Assembly (NCBI RefSeq): GCF_012317045.1
Contig: NZ_CP051154.1
Coordinates: 620,001-684,000 of the forward strand
Source: Leifsonia sp. PS1209
GTDB lineage: Bacteria > Actinomycetota > Actinomycetes > Actinomycetales > Microbacteriaceae
Direction of reading: 5' to 3'
DNA length: 64,000 bases
The notes under the pieces: model-generated
Seen by the model: only the letters and a program-made list of their open reading frames with translations
Database searches by the model: none
Told to the model about the DNA's origin: nothing
Translations under genes and position numbers: made by a program
Shown: positions 17,197-25,825 of the stretch, one piece after another
Numbering within the stretch: the stretch's first letter is position 1
Layout: every line of letters starts with the position of its first letter

Positions 17197-18856
17197 CGTC
17201 CTTCCGGAGCTTCAGATGGGTGAACACGAGCAGCGGGGTCTGGTCGTAGGTCTGCGGCGGAGCGTAGGGGTTCTTCGCATCCGGCCAGCCGGTGAACTTG
17301 GCGTCGTTGTACAGCCCCCAGAGGCCGCCGTAGTAGAGGCCGATCACGGGCAGCTGGTCGTAGACGACGCGCTGCAGTTCGTGGCTGAGCTGCAGGCGGG
17401 CGGTCTCGTCGGTGGTGACCTTGTACTCCTGGAGCAGCTGGTCGGTCGCCGGGTTGCTGTACCTGCCGAAGTTGCTGGCGGTCGCCTTCCCCATCGGGGT
17501 GGCGAACTCGCTGGAAAGCAGGCCGTTGAACGCCTGGAAGATGATGCCGCCTCCCATGCCGCCCATCGCCACCTGGAAGTCGCCGTTCTGGATGGCCGCC
17601 TGATATCCCGGCGGCTGCGGCTGCTTGATCGAGACGTCGATGCCGATGGCGCCGAGCTCTTTGCGGACCTCCTGCACGGCACGCAGCCAGTCGGAGTATC
17701 CGTTCGCGGTGGTGATGGAGAACGAGAACTGCTTGCCGTTCGCATCCACCAGCTTGTCGCCCTGCTTGGTGTATCCGGCCTTCGCGAACGCCTCCAGCGC
17801 CGCCTGGGTGTTCTGGGACATGATCCCCTGGTCCGGGATGCTCGGGTCGAGCTCCGCCTGCTGGTTGGGCAGCATGAGCCCGGTCTGTCCCGCCGCCTTC
17901 ATGTAGCCCTCGGTGGCGGAGTCGGCGATCTTGTCCCTGTCGAGGGCGAGCGCGATGCCGCGGCGCACATCCAGGTTGTCGAACGGCTTCACCGTGAGGT
18001 TGGGCATCAGGCTGATGACACCGCCCGGCGGGAACCAGTACTTGTTGTTCTTGTTGGCGGAGACCCAGGTGCCCTGCACGTCGCTCATGAAGGCGTACGC
18101 CCAGTCGAAGCCCTTGGTGGCGATGTCGAGCTCGCTGGTGGCGGAGGGGAGCACGAGGTGCTTCACCTCGACCTTGTCCGCCTGCCAGTACGACTCGTTC
18201 TTGTCCATCGTGTACTGCTGCGAGGAGAAGTTGCCGAGCGTGTACGGGCCGGTGCCGACCGGGTTCGGGTCGCGCCAGGTGTCCGGGTTCTTGACGTCCT
18301 TCCAGATGTGCTGGGGCACGATGAGCGTCTGGGAGATGATGTCGGATGCCGGGGCGTCCGCCTCCTTGAGGTGCACGATCAGGTGATCGCCCTTCACCTC
18401 CAGGCTCTTGATGTGCTGCCACGCGCCCTTGAGGTCGAGCGTCGGGAACTTCTTGATGAGGTCGAGAGTGAACTTCACATCCTGGACGGTGAACGGTGTG
18501 CCGTCCGACCAGGTCGCACCGCTCCGGATGGTGTAGTCGATCGTCTGCGGGTCGGGGAGCTCGATCTTCGAGGCCAGCCAGGGCGTTCCTTTGCCGTCGA
18601 GCACGTTGATGACCACGAGGGGCTCGTAGATGTAGCTCGATGCCGCCCTCTTGTTGACGAGGTACGGGTTGAAGTTGCGCTCCATCATCGGAGTGCCTTT
18701 GTCTGCGGCCAGCAGCATGGTGTCCGCCGGGATCGACGGGTCCTGCTGGCTCTGGATCTTGATGCTGCAGCCCGAGAGGGCCAGCGCGGCCGCGGCCAGC
18801 GTCGCGAGCATCGCGAGTCCCCGGCGCCGGGCGCCGGTTTGTTTCGTGTGCGTCAT
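17189..18856 (-). CDS. ABC transporter substrate-binding lipoprotein, SBP family 5
   Basis: 555 aa, exported and lipid-anchored: positively charged N-terminus, hydrophobic core, lipobox LSGC at about residue 29. Family-5 features include NFNPYL, a YEPLVV-type strand and the SDGTPFTVQDVKFTLDLIK segment. Family-5 proteins bind peptides or oligosaccharides; the GH1 gene and the LacI regulator favour an oligosaccharide here. Start ATG 18856 is 9 bases after AGGA; the ATG at 18865 is too close to the same site. First gene of the operon. Confidence 0.9.
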   Translation of the reverse strand: MTHTKQTGARRRGLAMLATLAAAALALSGCSIKIQSQQDPSIPADTMLLAADKGTPMMERNFNPYLVNKRAASSYIYEPLVVINVLDGKGTPWLASKIELPDPQTIDYTIRSGATWSDGTPFTVQDVKFTLDLIKKFPTLDLKGAWQHIKSLEVKGDHLIVHLKEADAPASDIISQTLIVPQHIWKDVKNPDTWRDPNPVGTGPYTLGNFSSQQYTMDKNESYWQADKVEVKHLVLPSATSELDIATKGFDWAYAFMSDVQGTWVSANKNNKYWFPPGGVISLMPNLTVKPFDNLDVRRGIALALDRDKIADSATEGYMKAAGQTGLMLPNQQAELDPSIPDQGIMSQNTQAALEAFAKAGYTKQGDKLVDANGKQFSFSITTANGYSDWLRAVQEVRKELGAIGIDVSIKQPQPPGYQAAIQNGDFQVAMGGMGGGIIFQAFNGLLSSEFATPMGKATASNFGRYSNPATDQLLQEYKVTTDETARLQLSHELQRVVYDQLPVIGLYYGGLWGLYNDAKFTGWPDAKNPYAPPQTYDQTPLLVFTHLKLRKDGE

Positions 18857-18884
18857 TGCCACCATCCTTGTTGGTACGCGGACC

Positions 18885-18913
18885 ACTGTAAGCGCATACA
18901 TTAAGTTTTGCAA
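18885..18913 (-). promoter_or_regulatory. Promoter of the ABC/GH1 operon with embedded LacI-type operator
   Basis: Minus-strand TTGCAA (18908-18913), a 17-bp spacer and TACAGT (18885-18890) form a good promoter. The spacer contains most of the near-palindrome TGTAAGCGCATACA (18887-18900), which also covers the -10, so bound repressor would block polymerase. Its 11-bp core TGTATGCGCTT recurs at the start of the lacI gene at 20704-20714. Confidence 0.75.
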
Positions 18914-18955
18914 GATGCCCCCGAATGGGGGTCCGCACAATGGAGGACAGACCGC

Positions 18956-19106
18956 TATAGTCGGGGTACGTCATCGGCTTCCCGAAAAGCCGGTGGAGTC
19001 CTCTCGGCACCGTCGAGAGCGTTTACCCGCTTCGTCTGTTCGATGCGGTGCATGGGGGAACGTGCTAGGGAAGCGTCTCCGTGACCCATCAATCGGCGTG
19101 AATTCA
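18956..19106 (+). promoter_or_regulatory. Putative -10 box and structured leader upstream of a hypothetical gene
   Basis: TATAGT (18956-18961) is a near-consensus -10 with no good -35. The following leader of about 140 bases contains two stacked hairpins: CGGCTT/AAGCCG (18972-18989) and CTCTCG/CGAGAG (about 19001-19019). No riboswitch class was recognised. It fills the 250-bp gap between the two divergent genes. Confidence 0.35.
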
Positions 19107-19583
19107 ATGGAAAGTACCCGAACTTCCATGTCCACAATCTCTGACACCCCTATGCCCGCACCCCTCCTGTCCGTGATCGACGACGTCGCCCCCGGCCGGT
19201 GGATCGCCATCTCGTCGCTCGACGCCTCCCGCGGCGCCGGGCTCGCGAGCGGCGTCTCGATCGAACGGCTGACGGCCGCACTGTTCCTCGTCCTCCCGAT
19301 CAGCGCCGCGACGGCCACGCCGCTCGTCGGCTGGCTCGCCGACCCGAGCGACGACGCCAGCGTCGACGCGTTCTACACGGTGCAGGGCACCGCGCGCGAC
19401 GCCGAACGGCGCTCGTTCGAGATGCTCAGCCTCGCCGCCCTGCCCGAGGACGTCTGGCACGCGGTGGATGCGGTCATCACGGTCGACGCGCAGGAAGACT
19501 TCGTCTTCTTCGTCTGCGTCGGCGGCCGCACCCCGCACACCGTCACCGACCTCCTCCTCGAAAGCGTCGTCCTCGCCGCCTGA
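19107..19583 (+). CDS. Hypothetical protein
   Basis: 158 aa, not recognised. The frame shows strong G/C third-position bias and ends in a hydrophobic, acidic C-terminus. There is one moderately hydrophobic stretch (LTAALFLVLPISAATATPLVGWL) near the middle and no obvious signal peptide. The start is uncertain between the ATG at 19107, 19128 or 19152, and none has a clear ribosome binding site. It lies between the ABC operon promoter and lacI, convergent with lacI. Confidence 0.5.
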   Translation: MESTRTSMSTISDTPMPAPLLSVIDDVAPGRWIAISSLDASRGAGLASGVSIERLTAALFLVLPISAATATPLVGWLADPSDDASVDAFYTVQGTARDAERRSFEMLSLAALPEDVWHAVDAVITVDAQEDFVFFVCVGGRTPHTVTDLLLESVVLAA

Positions 19584-19600
19584 CCCGCTGTCACTGGGCG

Positions 19601-20704
19601 TCAGGCGGGCTCGGAGCTCTCGCGGAGGTAGACCTCGACGGGGAGACGGACGGAGCCCGCAGGGCGCGTGGGGTCGGCGAGCCGCCGCACCAGGAGCTGC
19701 ACGGCCGCGCGGCCGAGCAGCTCCATCGGCTGCTTCACCGTGGTGAGGCGCGGCGTGGAGAGCCGGCCGGCGTCGATGCCGTCGAAACCGGTCACGATGA
19801 GGTCGGCCGGCACCTCCACGCCGCCGATGCGCGCAGCGTCGATGACGCCGAGCGCCATCTGGTCGTTGGCGCACACCACAGCGCGCGGCAGCGTGCCGGA
19901 GGCGAGCAGTTCGCGGCCGACCCTGCGGCCGCCGTCGCGGGTGAAGTCGCCGCGGAGCAGCGGGGCGTCCGGCGCAGGCATCCCGCGCTCAGCGAGGGCC
20001 GACCGGTAGCCGCCCCAGCGCTCCGCGTCGTCCGGCGAGTCGATGCTTCCCGCGACGTACACGAGATCGTGCACACCGAGATCGTCGACGAGATGGCCGA
20101 CGAGGGCGCGCATCCCCTCGCTGTTGCTGACGGAGACGTGGTCGAACGTGTCGCCGCCGCGGGCCCCCGCCATCACGACGACCGGGATGCGCCTGGCCAG
20201 CTGCGCCAGCTCGTCCTCGCTCGCGCTCCCCGCCAGCACCACCAGCCCGTCGACCCGGCCGGCCATCTCCCTGACCGTCTCGGCCGACGTGGTGCCGCGG
20301 CCGACGCCGACGAGCAGCACGAAGCCGTTGCGCCACGCCTCCAGCTCGCTTCCGCGGAGCACTTCGTCGAAGTACAGGTTCAGCGGCCTGGTGTCCGCGA
20401 CGCCGCCGACATCCCGGATGATCGTGGTGCGGCTGGCGTCGTCGTCCTCGCCGTCGATGGGCACGTCGGAGATGTCGTCCATCGCGTCGAGGCCGGGGAA
20501 GAACAGGCCGAGCACGCCGGTCTTGCGGGCGGCGAGTCCACGGGCGGCTCCGCTCGGGACGTAGCCGAGGGCATCCACGGAGGCCTGCACGCGTTCGCGC
20601 GTCTCCTGCTTCACGGTGTCCGGGCGGCTGAACACGCGCGACACCGTCGCGATGGACACACCGGCGTGCGTCGCAACATCGTAGACGGTCGGATTCCGGC
20701 CCAT
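19601..20704 (-). CDS. LacI-family transcriptional regulator
   Basis: 367 aa. The N-terminal helix-turn-helix TVYDVATHAGVSIATVSRVF is followed by the hinge helix (YVPSGAARGLAARKTG) and a periplasmic-binding-protein-like sugar domain ending in VTGFDGIDAGRLSTPRLTTVKQP. An acidic insert (PIDGEDDDASR, about residue 82) is unusual. The operator half TGTATGCGCTT begins at its start codon and recurs at the ABC/GH1 promoter. That supports it as the sugar-responsive repressor of that operon and of itself. Confidence 0.9.
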   Translation of the reverse strand: MGRNPTVYDVATHAGVSIATVSRVFSRPDTVKQETRERVQASVDALGYVPSGAARGLAARKTGVLGLFFPGLDAMDDISDVPIDGEDDDASRTTIIRDVGGVADTRPLNLYFDEVLRGSELEAWRNGFVLLVGVGRGTTSAETVREMAGRVDGLVVLAGSASEDELAQLARRIPVVVMAGARGGDTFDHVSVSNSEGMRALVGHLVDDLGVHDLVYVAGSIDSPDDAERWGGYRSALAERGMPAPDAPLLRGDFTRDGGRRVGRELLASGTLPRAVVCANDQMALGVIDAARIGGVEVPADLIVTGFDGIDAGRLSTPRLTTVKQPMELLGRAAVQLLVRRLADPTRPAGSVRLPVEVYLRESSEPA

Positions 20705-20714
20705 GTATGCGCTT
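20704..20714. promoter_or_regulatory. LacI operator core at the lacI start
   Basis: TGTATGCGCTT is identical to the minus-strand core of the operator at 18887-18900. It directly abuts the lacI start codon, suggesting autoregulation. Confidence 0.55.
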
Positions 20715-20786
20715 CCTCACTGCTTCGAGCACCCCCACTATACGCAGGAGCATCCGCACGCGCCGCGTTCGTGGGAGGCTGGCTGC

Positions 20787-21494
20787 ATGGACGAATCGAT
20801 CGAGGTAGTGGTGGTGCGCGTCTTCACGGACGATCGTGGCGCGAACGGCAACGAGCTGGGCATCGTGCGCAGTTCGACGGCGACGGCCGGGCGGGAGCAG
20901 GCGATCGCCTCTGCGCTCGGTTTCAGCGAGACGGTGTTCCTGGATGCGCTGAGCGAGGACGGCGAACTCGGCCGCGTCGCGACCATCCGCATCTTCACCC
21001 CGGCCGCCGAGCTGCCGTTCGCCGGTCACCCGAGCGTGGGCACCGCCTGGTGGCTCTCCGAGCAGGGCACGCCGATCACGATGCTGCGCGAGCCCGCCGG
21101 GATCGTGGATGTGACGTACGGCTCGGAGGACGAGCCCACCTGGATCACGGCGGAGGCGGAGTGGGCGCCGACGTTCGAGTGGCTGCCGCTGGAGTCCCCG
21201 GCCGACGTGGATGCGCTCGACGCGTACGCGTTCACCGAGGGCAAGCACTACGCGTACGCCTGGATCGACGAGTCGGTCGCCCACCTGCGCTCGCGCATGT
21301 TCGCCCCGGCGATGGGCATCATCGAGGATGAGGCCACCGGCGCCGCCGCCATCGCACTGACGGCGCGGCTCGGCCGCGACCTGCACATCAGCCAGGGCGA
21401 GGGCTCCGAGCTGGTCACCGCCATCGAGGGCGACGACCGCATCGGCGTCGGCGGCCGCACGGTGTACGACCGCACGATCACCGCGACGCTGTGA
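20787..21494 (+). CDS. PhzF-family isomerase-like protein
   Basis: 235 aa, a little shorter than typical PhzF proteins (260-300). It has the diaminopimelate-epimerase-like fold: VVRVFTDD.GANGNELGIV, the catalytic Glu48 in GFSETVFL, IRIFTPAAELPFAGHPSVGTAW, and the C-terminal DEATGAAAIAL. The actual reaction is unknown; the family includes isomerases far beyond phenazine synthesis. Start ATG follows GGGAGG. It overlaps the next gene by 4 bases (GTGA). Confidence 0.8.
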   Translation: MDESIEVVVVRVFTDDRGANGNELGIVRSSTATAGREQAIASALGFSETVFLDALSEDGELGRVATIRIFTPAAELPFAGHPSVGTAWWLSEQGTPITMLREPAGIVDVTYGSEDEPTWITAEAEWAPTFEWLPLESPADVDALDAYAFTEGKHYAYAWIDESVAHLRSRMFAPAMGIIEDEATGAAAIALTARLGRDLHISQGEGSELVTAIEGDDRIGVGGRTVYDRTITATL

Positions 21495-22396
21495 CGGCGG
21501 AGGTTTCGGCGGTGCGCGTGATCGAGCATCCGGTCGGCGAGCCGGGTGACGGCCCGTACGGCGTCGCCGTCACCCGCGACGGTGGCGTGTGGTTCACGCT
21601 CGTGCACGGCGGCAGGGTGGGGAGGCTGTCCCCGGACGGCACGGTCGCGTACCTGTCGCTCGGCGACGGGTCGCAGCCGTCGCTGCTGGCCGCCGCCACC
21701 GAGTCGACGGTGTGGGTGACCGACAGCACGGGCAACCGCCTGGTGCACCTCGGGGTGCGGGATGCGCGCGTCGAGCTGATCGGCGAGGTCGCCGTGCCGA
21801 CTCCGGATGCTCAGCCGTTCGGCGTGGTCGCGCTCGACGACGGCACGGCCTGGTTCACCGAGCTTGGCGCCGACGCCCTCGGCCGCATCGACATCCTCGG
21901 CAGGGTGGAGGAGTTCCCGGTGGGGCGGGAAGGCTCGTTCGTGTCGATGATCGCGACGACGGGGGACAGCCTCTGGTTCACCCTCAACGCCGCCGGGCTG
22001 GTCGGCCACGTGCGCGGAGGGGATGCGGCGATCGCGTTCACCGAGCTGCCGGGCGACCCGTCCGGTCCCGTCGGGATCGCGGTCGCCTCGGACGGCGGCG
22101 TGTGGGTGGCGCTGATTCTCGGGGACGCACTGGCGCGCATCCACCGGGGAGAACTGAGCACGGTGCAGCTGGCGCAGGGCGCGAAGCCGCACGCGGTGGC
22201 AGCGGACAGCGACGGCGGCGTGTGGGCGACGCTCTGGGGAGCGAACCAGCTCGCGTACGTCACGGCGGCGGGCGAGCTGACGCTGCACGACCTGCCGACC
22301 GCGGACTCCGAGCCGCACGGCCTGGCCGTCGCAGCGGACGGCACCGTGTGGGTCGCGCTCGAATCCGGGGCGCTCGCCGACGTCGTGCCCTCCTAG
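21491..22396 (+). CDS. Virginiamycin B lyase-like beta-propeller protein
   Basis: 301 aa, seven-bladed propeller built from repeats of the type GVWFTL..GGRVGRLSPDG. The family enzyme Vgb opens the ring of streptogramin B antibiotics by elimination. Aligned by eye to the staphylococcal enzyme, its four key residues (His228, Glu268, His270, Glu284) correspond to His234 (KPHAV), Glu274 and His276 (SEPHG) and Glu291 (ALES), so the active site looks intact. The GTG start overlaps the PhzF gene stop. No signal peptide. The native role in this organism may differ. Confidence 0.78.
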   Translation: MTAEVSAVRVIEHPVGEPGDGPYGVAVTRDGGVWFTLVHGGRVGRLSPDGTVAYLSLGDGSQPSLLAAATESTVWVTDSTGNRLVHLGVRDARVELIGEVAVPTPDAQPFGVVALDDGTAWFTELGADALGRIDILGRVEEFPVGREGSFVSMIATTGDSLWFTLNAAGLVGHVRGGDAAIAFTELPGDPSGPVGIAVASDGGVWVALILGDALARIHRGELSTVQLAQGAKPHAVAADSDGGVWATLWGANQLAYVTAAGELTLHDLPTADSEPHGLAVAADGTVWVALESGALADVVPS

Positions 22397-22414
22397 CCGC
22401 ACCGGCCGCAGACG

Positions 22415-22457
22415 GGAACGGCCCCGGACCGCCGTGGAGGCGATCCGGGGCCGTTCC
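22415..22457. terminator. Strong bidirectional terminator hairpin
   Basis: GGAACGGCCCCGGA (22415-22428) pairs perfectly over 14 bp with 22444-22457 around a 15-base loop. It lies between the convergent vgb-like and catalase genes. Confidence 0.8.
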
Positions 22458-22460
22458 GGT

Positions 22461-22499
22461 GGAGGCGCTGGAGGCGCTGGAGGCGCTGGATGCGCTGGA
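22461..22499. repeat. 9-bp tandem repeat abutting the catalase stop codon
   Basis: GGAGGCGCT is repeated three times, then once as GGATGCGCT, then GGA, ending exactly at the catalase stop codon (22500-22502, minus strand). Nine bases is three codons, so a stop-loss would read through in frame as a Ser/Ala-rich tail. Confidence 0.85.
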
Positions 22500-23993
22500 C
22501 TAGCCGGCGACGCCGACGTACTCCGCGGACTCGTCCGGGGTCGTGCCGCCGTTCTCCAGGTTGGCGCGGAGGGCGGCGCCGAGCGTCGCATCCACGTTGG
22601 TCCAGTACTGGATGGCGCGCTCGCGGATCTCGGCGCTCTTCACGCCGCCGACCGCTCCCGTGATGGTCTCGAGGAAGCGCTCCTTGGCCGCGGCGTCGTA
22701 GACATCGCGGTAGAGGGTTCCCGCCTGGCCGAAGTCGGAGTCCTCGGCGTGCAGGGTCGCCGCCGCACGCACCAGGGCGCCGTCCGACTCCCACGAGCCC
22801 TCACCGGCGCGGTCCGCGTCGGCGACGGGTCCGCCCTTCGAGTTGGGCGCGTACACCGGGGCGGACGCGGCCTTGAAGCCGTGACGGCCCGCGCCGTCCT
22901 GTGAGTAGTTGTGCACGGGGGCGACCGGGGCGTTGACCGGCAGCTCGTTGTAGTTGGTGCCGACCCGGTATCGCTGGGCGTCCGGGTAGGAGAACACGCG
23001 AGCCATCAGCATCTTGTCCGGGCTGATGTCGATGCCGGGCACCGTGTTGGCCGGCGAGAACGCCGCCTGCTCGATCTGGGCGAAGAAGTTCTCCGGGTTC
23101 TTGTTGAGCGTGTGAACGCCCACCTCGATCAGCGGGTAGTCGCTGTGCGGCCACACCTTGGTGAGGTCGAATGGGTTGAATCGGTAGGTCTTCGCGTCCT
23201 CGAACGGCATGACCTGCACGGACACCTTCCACGCGGGGAACTCGCCGCGCTCGATCGCCTCGTAGAGGTCGCGGCGGTAGTAGTCGGCGTCCGCGCCGGC
23301 GATGGCCTCGGCCTCCGCACCGTGCATCTCCTCGTTGCCCTGCATGGCGTGGAAGTGGTACTTGACCCAGAAGCGCTCACCGGCCGCGTTGATCCACTGG
23401 TAGGTGTGCGAGCCGTAGCCGGGCATGTGCCGCCACGAGCGCGGGATGCCGCGGTCGCCCATCAGGTAGGTCACCTGGTGCGCGGACTCGGGGGAGAGGG
23501 TCCAGAAGTCCCACTGCATGTCCGCATCCCGCAGCCCGGAGCCCGGAAGGCGCTTCTGCGAGTGGATGAAGTCGGGGAACTTGATGCCGTCGCGGATGAA
23601 GAACACGGGGGTGTTGTTGCCGACGATGTCGTAGTTGCCCTCGGAGGTGTAGAACTTCACCGAGAAGCCGCGGACGTCGCGCCAGGTGTCCGGGGAGCCC
23701 TGCTCGCCGGCGACCGACGAGAACCGCTGCACGGTCTCCGTGGTGGTGCCGGGCTGGAACACGGCGGCCTTGGTGTACTGCGACACGTTCCCGGTGACCA
23801 CGAAGGTGCCGAACGCTCCGCCGCCCTTGGCGTGGACGATGCGCTCCGGGATGCGCTCCCGGTTGAACTGCGCGAGCTTCTCCACCAGGTAGCGGTCATG
23901 CAGCGCGGTGACGCCGTTCTCTCCTGCGGTCAGCGAGTGTGCGTCGCTGCCGACCGGGGTACCGGTCTGGGTGGTCGTGTAGTTCTCCGACAT
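22500..23993 (-). CDS. katA: Catalase (monofunctional heme)
   Basis: 497 aa small-subunit catalase that breaks down H2O2. The active-site His54 is in [12 protein letters not shown], the distal Asn in [24 protein letters not shown], and the proximal heme Tyr in [14 protein letters not shown] (about 340). Start ATG follows AAGGAG. It lies 13 bp downstream of a Fur-family gene on the same strand, a typical regulator-catalase operon. It would also deal with peroxide from putrescine oxidase. Confidence 0.96.
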   Translation of the reverse strand: MSENYTTTQTGTPVGSDAHSLTAGENGVTALHDRYLVEKLAQFNRERIPERIVHAKGGGAFGTFVVTGNVSQYTKAAVFQPGTTTETVQRFSSVAGEQGSPDTWRDVRGFSVKFYTSEGNYDIVGNNTPVFFIRDGIKFPDFIHSQKRLPGSGLRDADMQWDFWTLSPESAHQVTYLMGDRGIPRSWRHMPGYGSHTYQWINAAGERFWVKYHFHAMQGNEEMHGAEAEAIAGADADYYRRDLYEAIERGEFPAWKVSVQVMPFEDAKTYRFNPFDLTKVWPHSDYPLIEVGVHTLNKNPENFFAQIEQAAFSPANTVPGIDISPDKMLMARVFSYPDAQRYRVGTNYNELPVNAPVAPVHNYSQDGAGRHGFKAASAPVYAPNSKGGPVADADRAGEGSWESDGALVRAAATLHAEDSDFGQAGTLYRDVYDAAAKERFLETITGAVGGVKSAEIRERAIQYWTNVDATLGAALRANLENGGTTPDESAEYVGVAG

Positions 23994-24006
23994 GCAATCT
24001 CCTTCG

Positions 24007-24453
24007 TCACTCGACGCGCGACGGGGCTTTCGCCGCGCGCTCCTGGCAGGACGGGCACAGTCCCCAGAACGTCACCTCGGCCGTGCTCACCGCGAAGCCG
24101 GACGCATCCGACGGGGTGAGGCACGGCGCGTGGCCGACGACGCAGTCCACATCGGCGACGGCTCCGCACGAGGTGCAGACGACGTGATGGTGGTTGTCGC
24201 CGATGCGCCGCTCGTACAGCGCCGGCGAGCCGGCGGGCTCGATGCGCCGCACGAGTCCGGCTTCGGTCAGGTCGCCCAAAACGTTGTGCACGTTCTGGAT
24301 CGACGTCCCCGGCAGCGCGTCGAGCACGCTGCGGAAGACCGTATCGGCGTTCGCGTGGGGGTGAGTGGCAAGGGTCCCGAGAACCGCGACGCGGCCCGCC
24401 GTGACCCGGAGCCCAGAGGCGCGCAGTGCGCTCTCGAGCTGTGCCGTGTCCAT
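24007..24453 (-). CDS. Fur-family peroxide/metal regulator
   Basis: 148 aa. Winged helix in the N-terminal half ([47 protein letters not shown]), then the metal-sensing His cluster HHHVVC and two CxxC pairs (CTSC, CPSC) that form the structural zinc site. The first gene of the fur-katA operon, with a perfect palindrome upstream, so it is probably a PerR/FurA-type repressor of catalase rather than an iron regulator. Confidence 0.88.
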   Translation of the reverse strand: MDTAQLESALRASGLRVTAGRVAVLGTLATHPHANADTVFRSVLDALPGTSIQNVHNVLGDLTEAGLVRRIEPAGSPALYERRIGDNHHHVVCTSCGAVADVDCVVGHAPCLTPSDASGFAVSTAEVTFWGLCPSCQERAAKAPSRVE

Positions 24454-24471
24454 GCGGACGAGCCTAGCCTG

Positions 24472-24488
24472 TTTTGAATGATTCAAAA
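24472..24488. promoter_or_regulatory. 17-bp perfect palindrome, Fur/PerR-type box
   Basis: TTTTGAATGATTCAAAA has perfect 7-bp arms around TGA and lies 18 bp upstream of the fur start. Size, AT content and position fit a Fur-family operator for autoregulation of fur-katA. Confidence 0.8.
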
Positions 24489-24500
24489 AATGTTGGCATT

Positions 24501-24517
24501 TGTCGCGCGTGTCAGTG
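24501..24517 (+). repeat. 17-bp direct repeat, left copy
   Basis: TGTCGCGCGTGTCAGTG is identical to 25953-25969. The pair brackets the DUF4143 gene and its repeat array. It could be an attachment core or target-site duplication. Confidence 0.7.
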
Positions 24518-24526
24518 CCGCGCAGG

Positions 24527-25801
24527 TCAGTGGCCGAGGAGCGCCAGCGGGACGACGGCGACGCCGTCGTCGCGCCGATATGCGTACGGCCCCGTGTTGA
24601 GCACGACCATGTCCGCAAGATCGTCGCCGAGCTGCTGCTTCAGCCAGAGCAGGTGTTTGACGTGTCTCGGCTCGACCGTTCGTGCGAGCTTCACTTCGAT
24701 CGCGACGTGCGCGCCGTTGTCGTCCACGACGATGAAGTCGATCTCGCGGTCGCCGTTGGGTGATCTGTAGTGGAACACCTCCGCGTCGTTCGCTTGAGCG
24801 TACGTGCGGAGGCTGAGCGCGACGAGCCCTTCGAAGAGGGCGCCGATGGCCGTGCCGTCATGGGGGCGCAGTTCCGCCGGGCTTGACAGATCGAGGAGTC
24901 TGGCCTGATTCAGCTTCAGGAGCCGCGCGGCCAGGGCCGGGTCTGCGAGGAAGTGCTTCTCGGCCTGGGCGAGACGCTTGAACGCATTGTGGTTCGGCAG
25001 CCACGCGGGAACGGGATCGAGAATCCACAGCTCGGCGAGGATGTCGCGGTAGCGGGCGATCGTCGGGCGGGAAGGTAATGCAGGTTCGCCCGGCTGGGAG
25101 GCTCTCGCGATCTGGTTCATCGAGGACGTCGTGGCGGTCGCGGCGGCGTAGGCAGTCATCCAGTGCCGAAGCGCCTCCGGCCGGCGCAGCGCCGTTCCTT
25201 CCTGCTCGGGGTAATCCGTGGAGATGGCCCGAGTGAGATAGGAATCGAGCTGTGATCTGCGCGCGCGAGGTGCGAGCTCGCGGATGGCGGGAAAGCCGGA
25301 CGCGAGGATCTCCTCCACGTACGTCACCGTGTCGACGTCCGTGACGCCGTCCGGCTCGGCCGTGCCGGCCAGGAGGTCGCCGAGTCTGACCGTCGGCGCC
25401 TGGATGCCGCGCTCGGAGAACGCGAGCGGGCGCATCCTTCTGATGTCGATCCGGCCGGCGCCCGAATGCAGGTCGATGCCGCCCGTGGCGGCAGCGCTCC
25501 CGGTGAGGAGATATCGCCCGCCCGTCGCGTCGGCGTCGACTAGGCGCTTGACGTGATTCCACAGTTCCGGTGCGTTCTGCCACTCGTCGAGGAGTATCGG
25601 CGTCGGCAACTGGTCGAGCCCGCTGAGGGATGCACGGAGCAGGTCGCGCACGGCCGGATCGTCGACCCGGAGGGTGGTGGCGGCGCGTTGACTCGCCGTC
25701 GCCGTCTTGCCGATAGCTTTCGGGCCTTCGATGGCGATGGCCGCGAGGTGGGGGAAGAGTTCGTCCAGCTCGTCGTCGATGATTCGCCGTGCGTACGCCA
25801 T
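24527..25801 (-). CDS. AAA ATPase with DUF4143 (nuclease-like C-terminus)
   Basis: 424 aa. N-terminal P-loop ATPase (Walker A GPKAIGKT at about 28-35; Walker B ILLDEWQNAPELW), the sensor-like RYLLTGSAA and the conserved RPLAFSERGI segment. The C-terminal DUF4143 has a PD-(D/E)XK-like core: GDREIDFIV, then AIEVK. The cellular role of this family is not established. Start ATG 25801 follows GAGGAGG. GC content looks lower than in its neighbours. The gene and its upstream repeat array lie within a 17-bp direct repeat, suggesting arrival as a small module. Confidence 0.85.
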   Translation of the reverse strand: MAYARRIIDDELDELFPHLAAIAIEGPKAIGKTATASQRAATTLRVDDPAVRDLLRASLSGLDQLPTPILLDEWQNAPELWNHVKRLVDADATGGRYLLTGSAAATGGIDLHSGAGRIDIRRMRPLAFSERGIQAPTVRLGDLLAGTAEPDGVTDVDTVTYVEEILASGFPAIRELAPRARRSQLDSYLTRAISTDYPEQEGTALRRPEALRHWMTAYAAATATTSSMNQIARASQPGEPALPSRPTIARYRDILAELWILDPVPAWLPNHNAFKRLAQAEKHFLADPALAARLLKLNQARLLDLSSPAELRPHDGTAIGALFEGLVALSLRTYAQANDAEVFHYRSPNGDREIDFIVVDDNGAHVAIEVKLARTVEPRHVKHLLWLKQQLGDDLADMVVLNTGPYAYRRDDGVAVVPLALLGH

Positions 25802-25825
25802 CCCGCACCTCCTCACTGCTTCTAC

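Noticed and set aside
18956-19106. Known riboswitch (cobalamin, TPP, SAM)
   Set aside because: None of the conserved boxes of those classes was found; only generic hairpins.
20787-21494. Phenazine biosynthesis
   Set aside because: PhzF-like proteins are widespread; none of the other phz genes are here.
21491-22396. Recently acquired antibiotic-resistance gene
   Set aside because: Base composition matches its neighbours and there is no mobile element; it looks native.
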